Shown in pieces: positions 7,251 through 13,731 of a stretch of 13,731 nucleotides of DNA (the stretch's first letter is position 1; each line of letters starts with the position of its first letter). The position numbers and the translations under genes were made by a program. Origin of the DNA: Chloroflexota bacterium (lineage in GTDB: Bacteria > Chloroflexota > UBA4733); the NCBI GenBank assembly GCA_023381895.1, contig JAMCTA010000172.1, positions 1-13,731 of the forward strand, written 5' to 3'. The notes below the pieces were generated by a model. That model had not been told where the DNA came from. It saw nothing but the letters and a program-made list of their open reading frames with translations, and searched no databases.

Positions 7251-8126
7251 TCATGCTTGCGGCTGCGGACCATGGGAAGGACGTGCCTTCTCTTCAACCT
7301 CTAGCAGCGGTCGCAGGTAGGCGAGACTACGCGCAGCCTGTTCTTCGGTGCCACACTCGACAGAGAGGACGCCGTGGAAGCCAGCACGGTAGAGGCGCAT
7401 CAGGATCGCCACCCAGTCGATGACACCCTCGCCGCAAGCTACTCCGACCGGTGTTCCCGTAACGGTGCCACGTTGAGCGAGCAGGGCACCGCCGATATCC
7501 TTGGCGTGGACGTGAATGACATGGGGAGCCAGGGCGTCGAGCAGCGCCACTGGCTCGGCACCAGCTAGGAAGACGTTACCAGGGTCGAAGTTGACACCGA
7601 GCACCGGCGAGCTATCCAAGTCAAGGAGACGCTGCATGCCGCTCACCGTGGTGGTGAACTGGCCGTGCGGCTCCAGCGCTACCTTCACGCCTTCCTGTTC
7701 CGCGACGTGCAGCACCGCACGCAGGGTGACGCCAATCATGGTCAGCGCCTCAGCTTCGCTCAGCCAGTCAGGCTTCTTGCCTTCTGCCGTGTTCACGATC
7801 GGCGCCCCCAGCGTGGCAGCGTAGCACACGGCTTTGATGAGGTGTTCGGCAGCCCACGGCTGCATGATCTGCGCGTGGGCGCTGACCGCCGACGGGCGCA
7901 GACCGTACTCCTCGAGGGTAGCGCGCATTGAACGGGGATCGACGCTGTCCACGCTCTGCCAAGGGCAGAAACCAGCTTCCGTCAGCGTGCAGTGCCCCTG
8001 CATGAGGCAGGGCTCGACGAAGCGGAAGCCGAGCTCTGCGGCCCGGCGCACGCCGTAGGCGAACGAGCGATCGGCGTGGCGGACATACTCGAGGTTAACG
8101 CCGATCTCGATGGGTGCTGTTGTCAT
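7251..8126 (-). CDS. Sugar phosphate isomerase/epimerase-type TIM barrel (second copy)
   Basis: A 291-residue xylose isomerase-like TIM barrel. Single-metal ligands can be placed at Glu152 (VALEPHGQF), Asp181 (GVNFDPGN), His207 (IHVHAKDIGG) and Glu257 (LSVECG). The pattern LEPHGQ...NFDPGNVFLAG...HVHAKD is that of the IolE/IolH/YcjR-like branch, which handles inososes, keto-sugars or keto-glycosides. GEGVIDW (232-238) is the typical loop before the last strand. The start ATG 8126 has a strong AAGGAGG signal 5 bases upstream. It lies 75 bp downstream of the Gfo/Idh/MocA oxidoreductase, the classical partner that makes a keto-sugar for such an isomerase, dehydratase or lyase. The last 20 residues are a polar tail. 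The precise reaction is not determined by the sequence. Confidence 0.9.
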   Translation of the reverse strand: MTTAPIEIGVNLEYVRHADRSFAYGVRRAAELGFRFVEPCLMQGHCTLTEAGFCPWQSVDSVDPRSMRATLEEYGLRPSAVSAHAQIMQPWAAEHLIKAVCYAATLGAPIVNTAEGKKPDWLSEAEALTMIGVTLRAVLHVAEQEGVKVALEPHGQFTTTVSGMQRLLDLDSSPVLGVNFDPGNVFLAGAEPVALLDALAPHVIHVHAKDIGGALLAQRGTVTGTPVGVACGEGVIDWVAILMRLYRAGFHGVLSVECGTEEQAARSLAYLRPLLEVEEKARPSHGPQPQA

Positions 8127-8201
8127 GCTGCCTCCTTGCCCCTGGGGTCGGCGCAGTCAGCAGGCATCTGCCGGCCAATGCGCATGATCTGGTCACTGAG
8201 C

Positions 8202-9185
8202 CTAGACATCGCTAAGCGGGATGCCCCCACGTGTATCCGCCGACTGGTTCGCCGCCGCACAGACGAGCGCCGACTGCAAAGCGTCGCTGATCGGTGAGCG
8301 CACCAGATCAGGGCGGCTGGTCGCGACGGCATCCAGGAAAGCCTCGTGCATGCGCCTCACCGGATCCACCGCTGACTCCCACGTCTCCACTCGTCCGTCG
8401 GTATGCCGACACTGGAGCGCGCTAGGTGTCCACGTCCACAGTTCATCCCGAGCAACAACGCGCAGTTCTATGCTGTTCACCTTGCCGCCAAGGCCGTACG
8501 TACAGTGCAAGCTGCCAACCGCTCCACTGGTGTAGCGGCAGATCACCGCAGAGACATCCCAGACGTCAAACCCTGGCTCACGCTCCCTTTGGGGCCAGAT
8601 GCGCTGGCCGTATGCTGCTTGCACGCTCTGGACCTCCCCGGCCACGTAGCGAGAGATATCCAGCACGTGCGTCAGTTGCGCGAAGACCTGGCCGCCATAG
8701 AACCGACGCTGTAGCCCCCACTGCGTTTGGGGCTTCCCGGAGTAGTAGTGTCCCGTTGTCAGCCCAACGCGCTCTTCTGGCACAGCCTCGTGCAGGCGCT
8801 CCACCGTGTCGGAATAGCGCCACTGGTAGCCCACTGCTGTTGGCACACTAGCCCGCTCCGCTGCCGCAGCGATGGTGCGAGCATCCGCCGGTGTCAGCGC
8901 CAGCGTCTTCTCGGTAAAGAGCGGTACCTTGGCTTCCAGGACCGGAACAGCTACCGCGGCGCTGACGTGGTAGGGTACCACGACGTAGACAACGTCCGGA
9001 TGTGCGCCTACTAGCATCTCGCCCACGCTCGGGTAGGCGGTGGCCCCACGCTCCGCGGCAGCGCGCTCGGCGCGCTCAGACAAGGCGTCGACGATCCCCA
9101 CTACGGTCGTTCGATTGATGGCATCCAACGCCCGCAGATGTACCTGCGCCCGTCCCCCTACGCCGACGATCCCCACGCGAAGCAT
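8202..9185 (-). CDS. Gfo/Idh/MocA family NAD(P)-dependent oxidoreductase
   Basis: A 327-residue cytosolic dehydrogenase. The N-terminal Rossmann fold begins MLRVGIVGVGGRAQVHLRAL, with the dinucleotide-binding GxGxxG-like turn at residues 7-11. The family motif EKP appears as EKT (92-94), with Lys93 as the likely catalytic lysine. The C-terminal alpha/beta domain contains GGQVFAQLTHVLDISRYVAG, which supplies His173 and Asp176 in the position of the usual DxxxH/HxxD site. Relatives oxidise a ring hydroxyl of inositols, sugars or glycosides to a ketone, some at C3 of glycosides. ATG 9185 is preceded by AGGAGG at good spacing. It is the first catabolic gene after the binding protein and precedes the isomerase-type barrel. 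There is no secretion signal, so the substrate would have to be imported. Confidence 0.92.
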   Translation of the reverse strand: MLRVGIVGVGGRAQVHLRALDAINRTTVVGIVDALSERAERAAAERGATAYPSVGEMLVGAHPDVVYVVVPYHVSAAVAVPVLEAKVPLFTEKTLALTPADARTIAAAAERASVPTAVGYQWRYSDTVERLHEAVPEERVGLTTGHYYSGKPQTQWGLQRRFYGGQVFAQLTHVLDISRYVAGEVQSVQAAYGQRIWPQREREPGFDVWDVSAVICRYTSGAVGSLHCTYGLGGKVNSIELRVVARDELWTWTPSALQCRHTDGRVETWESAVDPVRRMHEAFLDAVATSRPDLVRSPISDALQSALVCAAANQSADTRGGIPLSDV

Positions 9186-9243
9186 TGGCTATCCTCCTCT
9201 CAATTTCGATGCGTGTTCCCATTCCTCGTTACCGAGCCGTGAC

Positions 9244-9266
9244 GGAATACCAGTGACTAGCATTCC
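9244..9266 (-). promoter_or_regulatory. Intercistronic stem-loop between binding protein and oxidoreductase genes
   Basis: A 23-bp near-palindrome (arms GGAAT and ATTCC with more pairing inside). Its two asymmetric positions are A/C mismatches in plus-strand RNA but become G-U pairs in the minus-strand transcript. The cluster mRNA can therefore form a 10-bp stem with a UCA loop, 30 bases after the binding-protein stop. No U-run follows, so it is not a standard terminator; an mRNA-stabilising or expression-balancing hairpin is more likely. A second GGAAT copy (ATTCC at 9221-9225 on plus) could compete for the middle arm. Confidence 0.45.
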
Positions 9267-9296
9267 TACAGGCGCAGATAACCTCACCGTTCCTCC

Positions 9297-10811
9297 TCAA
9301 GCGTGGATAATGCTCCCCCACTTCTGCTTCACGGCCTGCAGCCCTGCGAGCGGAGTCTGCTTCCCGATCCAAACGGAGGCCATGAGCTGGTTGAACGAGT
9401 CGACAAACTCAGCGGCGTTGTCGATGATGTTAAGAGGGTCACCAAACCCTCTCTTTATCCCGCCCTTAAAAACGGCGATGAACTCCGCTTTAGTCATGGC
9501 AAAGCCGGGGATCTTTACAATGCCCCCTGTCCACTTGTCCAGGTACGAGGAATCGGACAGAGGCGGATTGTTCTCAGCGAAATGGATCATGGCATCTGCA
9601 CCCGCGCCGCGAGTAGTATAGAGGATGAGTTGGAAGCCGCCGTCCGAGTTCTTACTGCCTCGACCGAGGTACCAGGCGCTGTCTTCGCGCTGCGACGTGT
9701 TCCTCTTCCCTGGCCCCCAAGGGAAAGGAGCAATCGCCCACTCGAAGTGCGGCTTCGCGACCGCCGCCTGCCGTTCGAGCCAGCCAGCCGCAACCTCGAC
9801 GATACCCACACGCCCGCTGAAGATCGGATTCCCTTGGGACGAGAGGGCCTGCGCGTCCGTTGGGGTGGGGCTCACGCGATACTTCAAGGTGAGATCCGCG
9901 AGCCAGGTCATCGCCTCGACCATCCCCGGACGGTCAGGATACACTGCGGTGAGCGATTTGCCCTGGTACACCGTGGAATCCGCTGGCCCACCCTTGTCGT
10001 TGAAAGGATCAGCATCCCAGAGCCAACCGAGCGACCCACAGGTGCCTGCGCCCATGATCAGGCCGTAGGTGGAGGTTGCCGGGTTCCCTGTAGCGTGGGT
10101 GAGCGCCTGTGCTGTCTCCAGGAGCTTGTCCGTGGTCCACGACTGGTCGTTCCAGGCGGAGGATAGCAGGGGGACATTGTACTTCTGGAAGAGCATCTTG
10201 TTGTAGACGAGAAAGTTGGGGTTGCTCAGCCACGGGACGCCGTAGAGTTGCCCGTGAACGCTATACTCCTTGATGTACTCTGGCAAGATGTAGTCAGTAT
10301 TGACTTTCACTCGCTGGAAGTATGGCGTCAGAGCTGTGAGGAGCTTATGGTCTCACAGTTCGAAGAAGCTGGAACCGCTCCAAGTGGCAAAGACTTCTGG
10401 CACCGCCCCGGCGGCCACGAGTGCGAGGAGCTTCTCACCATAAGCGGTGCTACCCGGCGTGATTACCTGGACGCGGAGAGCAGGGTGAGTCTTTTGGAAC
10501 GCCGGTACGATTCCTTCCTCGGCGAACTTATCGAGCAAAGGATCTTCCGGCACTAGCCAGGTTACCTGCCTTGTTGCAGCTTCCGGTTGAGCTACCGAGC
10601 TCACTGGCGCCTTCACCGCCGCAGAAGATGAGGCGCCTGGAGCCTGGGTCGATGAGGCAGTAGTGCTGCTTGGGGTAGTCGCAGTGCTGACCGTAGAATT
10701 ACCGCAGGCGGTAAGCAAAGAGAGCATGCTGAGGCTTGCGAGAATGGCCGCTCCTTCAGCCAGCATGCGACGTCGAGTGAACAACCGCTGCTGCAACTGC
10801 AACCTGTCCAT
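9297..10811 (-). pseudogene. Extracellular solute-binding protein (family 1, sugar ABC type) interrupted by one in-frame TGA
   Basis: Read without the stop, this is one frame of 504 codons encoding a sugar-binding lipoprotein of ABC importers. The N-terminus has a Tat-like TRRRML, a hydrophobic core and lipobox LLTAC (Cys36), then a Ser/Thr/Ala linker typical of Gram-positive-type binding lipoproteins. Family features occur on both sides of the stop: LLALVAAGAVPEVFATWSG before, and DHKLLTALTPYF, GQLYGVPWL and GRVGIVEVAAGWLE after. The TGA at 10355-10353 is codon 153; no frameshift is needed to continue. The later GTG at 10310 has no ribosome binding site, so restart is unlikely. TGA serves as a normal stop elsewhere here (4921, 7251, 9297). 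ATG 10811 is preferred over GTG 10814 because GGGGAG lies 5 bases upstream. It is a recent nonsense mutation, a sequence error or, less likely, readthrough. No permease genes are nearby. Confidence 0.82.
10334..10358 (-). other. Inverted repeat enclosing the in-frame TGA
   Basis: CTGTGAG and CTCACAG form a perfect 7-bp inverted repeat with an 11-base loop. In the minus-strand mRNA the 5' arm contains the UGA that interrupts the solute-binding protein gene. Two further outer pairs can form after one mismatch. The geometry does not match a bacterial selenocysteine element, where the hairpin follows the UGA. Confidence 0.5.
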
Positions 10812-11012
10812 CACTACTCCCCTTGTTCCTTCGGGGCACTACCGCGGATCAAAGATGGCGCCTGGATGTGGGACTGACAGGACGCAGTGGTTCTGCTTGT
10901 TGTCCATACTGGCTCACAGCGGAGCCTATTCCTGCGCGTGCCGACGTCTTCGAACAAGTACATACCCCTTATCAGGATACGAAGGCCCCCGCAGTATCGG
11001 GAATGGACGGAC

Positions 11013-11921
11013 TTAAGGTAGAACTGTCATTTGTTTAGAGCGTCGGTACTCCGTTGGCGACATGCCCTCGACTTTGTGGAACACGCGTGATAAGTAGAAT
11101 GGGTCGCCATAGCCGGTCTCAGCTGCTATGGAACTGATGGGTAGGTTAGTGGTCAACAGCAGTTCGCGAGCGCGTTCGAACCGATACTGCGTGAGATACC
11201 GCATCGGCGGCAGCCCGGTAATCTCTTTGAACAACGCCGAGAAGTATGCTGGATGAAGGTTCAGAGAGCGAGCAAGCTCTGCCAGCGTGAGCTGCTCGGT
11301 AAAGCGTGCCTGGATGGTCCGAAAGACGGGTGCTAGGCGAGCAACTGCCGAAACTGGTGCGGCAGACGGGTAGGGATCTTTCCCAACCTGCATCGCTACG
11401 TCACGCCACAGCAATGCGACGAGGCGCGCGCAATCGCCGTTAATGGCCAGCGTGCTCCCCAGTTTAGTGGACGTTAGCTCTGCGACAATGCGTTGCGCTG
11501 CTTGAACCAACTCCTCCATAGCACAGGGATGCGGACACCAAGCGATAGGTGCGGGGAATACTGTGGGCAGGTCCAGCACGCCGTGGATCCTCGCTGTGAA
11601 GCGCACAACGTAGACGCGAAGCGGGTTGGCCGGGTTGTGACTTGCTCGGCGGCGTGCTCCAGCCGGTATCAGCAATAGGCTGCCTTGCTCTATTCGGTAG
11701 GGCGCACCGTCGACGGTGATATCCGCATCACCGCCCACGCACAACCAGAGCGCATGTTGGGGGATCGTGCGCTCTGGCACGCTCCAGTCACGCGGGCAGA
11801 CGACGTATCCCGCACTACACAGCGTGCAGCGCACGCTGGACAGAATGTGCTCGAAAGCGGCGATGTCAGCCTCTGATGGGTAGAGAAGCCGATCGCCAGG
11901 AAGCCGCCATGCCCCCTTCAT
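11013..11921 (-). CDS. AraC-family transcriptional regulator with cupin sensor domain
   Basis: A 302-residue regulator. Residues about 50-115 form an AraC-type cupin sensor (HALWLCVGGDADITVDG, then EQGSLLLIPAGARRRASH). The C-terminal 95 residues carry two helix-turn-helix units, near 212-233 (LTLAELARSLNLHPAYFSALFK) and 261-284 (ISSIAAETGYGDPFYLSRVF), ending with the family signature GMSPTEYRR. It most likely binds a sugar or sugar-derived ligand and controls the solute-binding protein and catabolic genes downstream on the same strand, 198 bp away. ATG 11921 has GGAGGTG 6 bases upstream. A small cysteine cluster, C32-x2-C35-x6-C42, precedes the cupin, which is unusual for this family and might add metal or redox sensing (inference). 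It starts 34 bp after the small hypothetical gene and may be co-transcribed with it. Confidence 0.94.
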   Translation of the reverse strand: MKGAWRLPGDRLLYPSEADIAAFEHILSSVRCTLCSAGYVVCPRDWSVPERTIPQHALWLCVGGDADITVDGAPYRIEQGSLLLIPAGARRRASHNPANPLRVYVVRFTARIHGVLDLPTVFPAPIAWCPHPCAMEELVQAAQRIVAELTSTKLGSTLAINGDCARLVALLWRDVAMQVGKDPYPSAAPVSAVARLAPVFRTIQARFTEQLTLAELARSLNLHPAYFSALFKEITGLPPMRYLTQYRFERARELLLTTNLPISSIAAETGYGDPFYLSRVFHKVEGMSPTEYRRSKQMTVLP

Positions 11922-11955
11922 AGAGCACCTCCGCAGTCAGCAGCCCGCTGTGAAG

Positions 11956-12327
11956 TTACGGCGTAGGTCTACCGGGATCGGTGAGGCCGGGGCCGTCTGA
12001 TGTAGCTCCCGACTCCACGGAGGCCTTGTCATCTGCTGATCGAGCCTGGAAGTAGCGCATCCGCTCCTCCAGATGGCGTAAAGTGCCAAATGGGAGCTGA
12101 GCAACGTGCAACAGCATTCGCCGGACCGCCGGGTCTGCTGAATCCCAGTCTTGCCCTACGATGACCGTGGCGACCGACAGGCGATCGGCGACCTCGTCTG
12201 CCGTTTGCGCGTCGAAGAACTCACCATTGAGATCGAGTGATGATGACGCTGCCAGGCCAGCATCCGAGAGAGAAAGCTCAACGTGGTCGTACAGCTCGCG
12301 GAGGAAATCAAGATACGTGGGCTGCAT
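11956..12327 (-). CDS. Small hypothetical protein
   Basis: A 123-residue acidic protein that I do not recognise. The first 90 residues look folded and mainly helical (MQPTYLDFLRELYDHVELSL, then DEVADRLSVATVIVGQDWDSADPAVRRMLLHVAQLPFG, LRHLEERMRYFQ). The last 30 are low-complexity, rich in Ser, Gly and Pro, and probably disordered. No membrane segment, signal peptide or catalytic motif is visible. The ATG at 12327 lacks a strong ribosome binding site; a GGGAG lies about 14 bases upstream. It lies 42 bp after tRNA-Gln and 34 bp before the AraC-family regulator gene, all on the same strand, so it may be read from the tRNA promoter. Confidence 0.6.
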   Translation of the reverse strand: MQPTYLDFLRELYDHVELSLSDAGLAASSSLDLNGEFFDAQTADEVADRLSVATVIVGQDWDSADPAVRRMLLHVAQLPFGTLRHLEERMRYFQARSADDKASVESGATSDGPGLTDPGRPTP

Positions 12328-12369
12328 ACAACACTACACTACTCCCACGCCTACACAGCCGCAGGAGAG

Positions 12370-12440
12370 CTGCGGTGCAAGGATTCGAACCTCGGCTACC
12401 TGATCCAGAGTCAGGCGTCCTACCACTAGACGACACCGCA
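12370..12440 (-). tRNA. tRNA-Gln (anticodon CTG)
   Basis: The minus strand folds into a full cloverleaf: acceptor TGCGGTG/CACCGCA (12434-12440 with 12371-12377), D-stem GTCT/GGAC, anticodon stem CCTGA/TCAGG with loop CTCTGGA, and T-arm CGAGG-TTCGAAT-CCTTG. The anticodon CTG (complement of plus 12406-12408) reads the glutamine codon CAG. The discriminator is G at 12370. CCA is not encoded, as the next bases are CTC. The weak first U-A pair of the acceptor stem fits bacterial tRNA-Gln. Confidence 0.95.
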
Positions 12441-12781
12441 TTGGCAAGCTTTCTGGAGGACAAGCGGTAGGTGCACGTCCTCTCTTATGGCAACCGGAAG
12501 TATACGGGACTCCGCTGATCCGTCGCAAGACCTGCGGGGCACAGTGTATTGGCAGCGAAGCGCTACAGTGGCTGCATTGTGCTCGCAGCGTTGCATGCGC
12601 CAGACATGAGACCGATCTCCAATGAAACTCCTAGACAGGCTGGAGGAGAAATGTAGCAGTGTGGCGTAGCATGAAGTCGCGGGGGTGGAACCTGCAATCC
12701 GGCACTGCGTATGCTAAGACGAGTGTTGAAATGATGCGCTCGACCACCCTCGCGGCAGACTCGAAGGAGAGCAAGGTTATC
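12441..12781. other. 341-bp intergenic region between tRNA-Gln and ftsH
   Basis: Divergent upstream region of the minus-strand tRNA and the plus-strand ftsH. It contains the probable tRNA promoter and, at 12764-12770, AAGGAGA that may serve ftsH. A GGAGGAG followed by ATG-TAG (12651-12656) is a start directly next to a stop, probably chance. No convincing -35/-10 pair for ftsH was found. Confidence 0.5.
12499..12528 (-). promoter_or_regulatory. Probable sigma-70-type promoter of tRNA-Gln
   Basis: On the minus strand TTGCGA (12528-12523) and TATACT (12504-12499) are separated by 18 bases. The -10 box matches consensus at 5 of 6 positions and the -35 box at 4 of 6. The predicted transcript would start near 12492, giving a leader of about 50 bases before the tRNA. 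Confidence 0.5.
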
Positions 12782-13731
12782 ATGGTGCGAGCACCTTTCG
12801 TCCTCCGCGCCAGGTTGCTGTTGAATGGCGCAACTGGTCAACGGCCCCGTCCGCCTGGCCCCGAGCAGGGAAGAGGGGCCACCGCAACGAGTGGATCAAA
12901 TGGCTCCCAACCTCGCCCACCCTCGTGGATGGACCAGATGCGCTCCCCTCGCAACTGGATTACGTTCATTATTCTCTGGGTGGTCTTCTTCTTCCTCATC
13001 CCGCTGCTCTTTCCTCCGCCTTCATCTCGAGCGACAATCTCATTCACGATGTTTCTGAATCAGGTCCAAGCCGGGAATGTTCAAGAGATCACCAGTCAAG
13101 GGACAGCAGTTCAGGGAACCTTCAAGACTTCGGTGACGCTTCCAGCGACACCTGGAGCGGGCCAGAAATCACAGGCGTTCACACTCTTTCAGACCGAGAT
13201 CCCCACGTTTGCCGACAACCAGAACCTAGAGCAGCTGCTTGTGTCGAAGAACGTGACGATCAACTCGAAGCCTCTCGAGGTACCACGCTCGCCGCTGGCT
13301 ACCCTGCTCATCGCTTTTGGCCCGACGCTATTGTTGATCATCGGATTCATCTGGATCCAGGGTCGGGCGCAGAGTGTCGCAGGGGGAATGTTTGGGTTCG
13401 GGCGGAGCCGGGCACGCCGCTATGATGCGGGCGAGACCACGCAGCGCGTCACGTTTGCAGATGTCGCTGGCATTGATGAGGTACAGAATGAGCTCGTCGA
13501 GATTGTGGACTTCCTCAGAGAGCCCCTGAAGTACCAGCGCCTCGGTGGAACAGTTCCGAAAGGTGTGCTGTTGATTGGGCCACCAGGCACAGGGAAGACG
13601 CTGCTCGCCCGCGCAGTGGCCGGTGAGGCTAACGTCCCCTTCTTCAGTATCAGCGGCTCAGAGTTCATCGAAATGATCGTCGGTGTCGGAGCAGCACGGG
13701 TGCGCGACCTGTTTGCCCAGGCGAAAGCGGC
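12782..13731 (+). CDS. ftsH: FtsH-like ATP-dependent membrane zinc protease, 5' part (cut by window end)
   Basis: An open frame from ATG 12782 runs off the right edge (316 codons visible). Order: a Gly/Pro/Arg-rich cytosolic tail (1-57), TM1 at about 60-77 ([18 protein letters not shown]), an extracytoplasmic FtsH_ext-type domain (about 80-168), TM2 at about 172-192, then the AAA+ module with [26 protein letters not shown] and Walker A GPPGTGKT (266-273). Walker B, the arginine finger and the HEXXH protease site would lie beyond the window. FtsH forms membrane hexamers that pull out and degrade membrane and misfolded proteins. The pore-loop segment reads [14 protein letters not shown], with Ile299 in place of the usual Phe. 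The start is not certain: AAGGAGA is 11 bases upstream of ATG 12782; ATG 12929 or 12938 would remove the tail but have no good signal. Confidence 0.92.
   Translation, partial: MVRAPFVLRARLLLNGATGQRPRPPGPEQGRGATATSGSNGSQPRPPSWMDQMRSPRNWITFIILWVVFFFLIPLLFPPPSSRATISFTMFLNQVQAGNVQEITSQGTAVQGTFKTSVTLPATPGAGQKSQAFTLFQTEIPTFADNQNLEQLLVSKNVTINSKPLEVPRSPLATLLIAFGPTLLLIIGFIWIQGRAQSVAGGMFGFGRSRARRYDAGETTQRVTFADVAGIDEVQNELVEIVDFLREPLKYQRLGGTVPKGVLLIGPPGTGKTLLARAVAGEANVPFFSISGSEFIEMIVGVGAARVRDLFAQAKA

Noticed and set aside
9303..10166. Long plus-strand open frame (287 codons) opposite the solute-binding protein gene
   Set aside because: It is antisense to a well-recognised protein, has no family resemblance or ribosome binding site, and its composition is what GC-rich antisense reading gives.
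10334..10358. Selenocysteine insertion element at the in-frame TGA
   Set aside because: In bacteria the element is a hairpin starting just after the UGA with a characteristic apical loop. Here the UGA lies inside the 5' arm, and solute-binding proteins are not a known selenoprotein family.
10817..10842. CCCC/GGGG pairing that could mask the ribosome binding site of the solute-binding protein
   Set aside because: Only four pairs, easily expected by chance in GC-rich DNA, and no alternative structure supports a switch.
12370..12440. tRNA-Gln as an integration site for the sugar cluster downstream of its 3' end
   Set aside because: No integrase gene, no repeat of the tRNA 3' end elsewhere in the window and no obvious composition break.
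12651..12656. ATG-TAG start-stop element after GGAGGAG upstream of ftsH
   Set aside because: Such minimal ORFs can be regulatory, but it lies about 125 bp before the ftsH start with no supporting structure and is likely chance.
1..13731. CRISPR arrays, insertion sequences, phage or toxin-antitoxin genes
   Set aside because: Both strands were scanned for spaced direct repeats, transposase motifs and terminal inverted repeats; none was seen. The only tandem repeat is the short coding one at 6082-6108.

Overview
The window is bacterial chromosomal DNA of moderately high GC. Frequent GTG starts, clear AGGAGG-type ribosome binding sites, a tRNA without an encoded CCA, and the mix of carbohydrate genes with an FtsH that has a Gly/Pro-rich N-terminal tail fit the Chloroflexota, most likely a Ktedonobacteria-type organism. 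That placement is an inference from gene style, not a search result.

Left part (1-4921). The 3' end of an unrecognised gene is followed by a minus-strand aldo/keto reductase. Diverging from it on the plus strand are an alpha/alpha-barrel (six-hairpin-like) protein and a four-helix membrane protein. An ABC-2 type exporter follows (ATPase and permease with a 4-base overlap). The start of the exporter is odd: the good ribosome binding site serves a 9-codon ORF in another frame, and one extra C in a CCCCC run would join that ORF to the ATPase. A 481-bp stretch without genes (4922-5402) separates this part from the next.

Central part (5403-11921, all minus strand). This is a sugar-utilisation cluster. 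In transcription order it holds an AraC-family regulator, an extracellular solute-binding lipoprotein, a Gfo/Idh/MocA oxidoreductase, a sugar phosphate isomerase/epimerase-type TIM barrel, a PmoA-like (DUF6807) protein and a second, divergent TIM barrel. No sugar permease or glycoside hydrolase is present. The mix suggests an oxidative (keto-sugar) route for an unknown sugar, glycoside or polyol. The binding-protein gene is interrupted by a single in-frame TGA at codon 153, with no frameshift. That TGA lies inside a perfect 7-bp inverted repeat. A stem that pairs fully only in the minus-strand transcript sits between the binding protein and the oxidoreductase.

Right part (11956-13731). A small hypothetical gene and tRNA-Gln(CTG) with a recognisable promoter lie on the minus strand. 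After a 341-bp gap comes the 5' part of an ftsH-like membrane AAA+ protease gene, cut by the window end before Walker B. It has a long N-terminal tail and an Ile where the usual aromatic pore-loop Phe stands.
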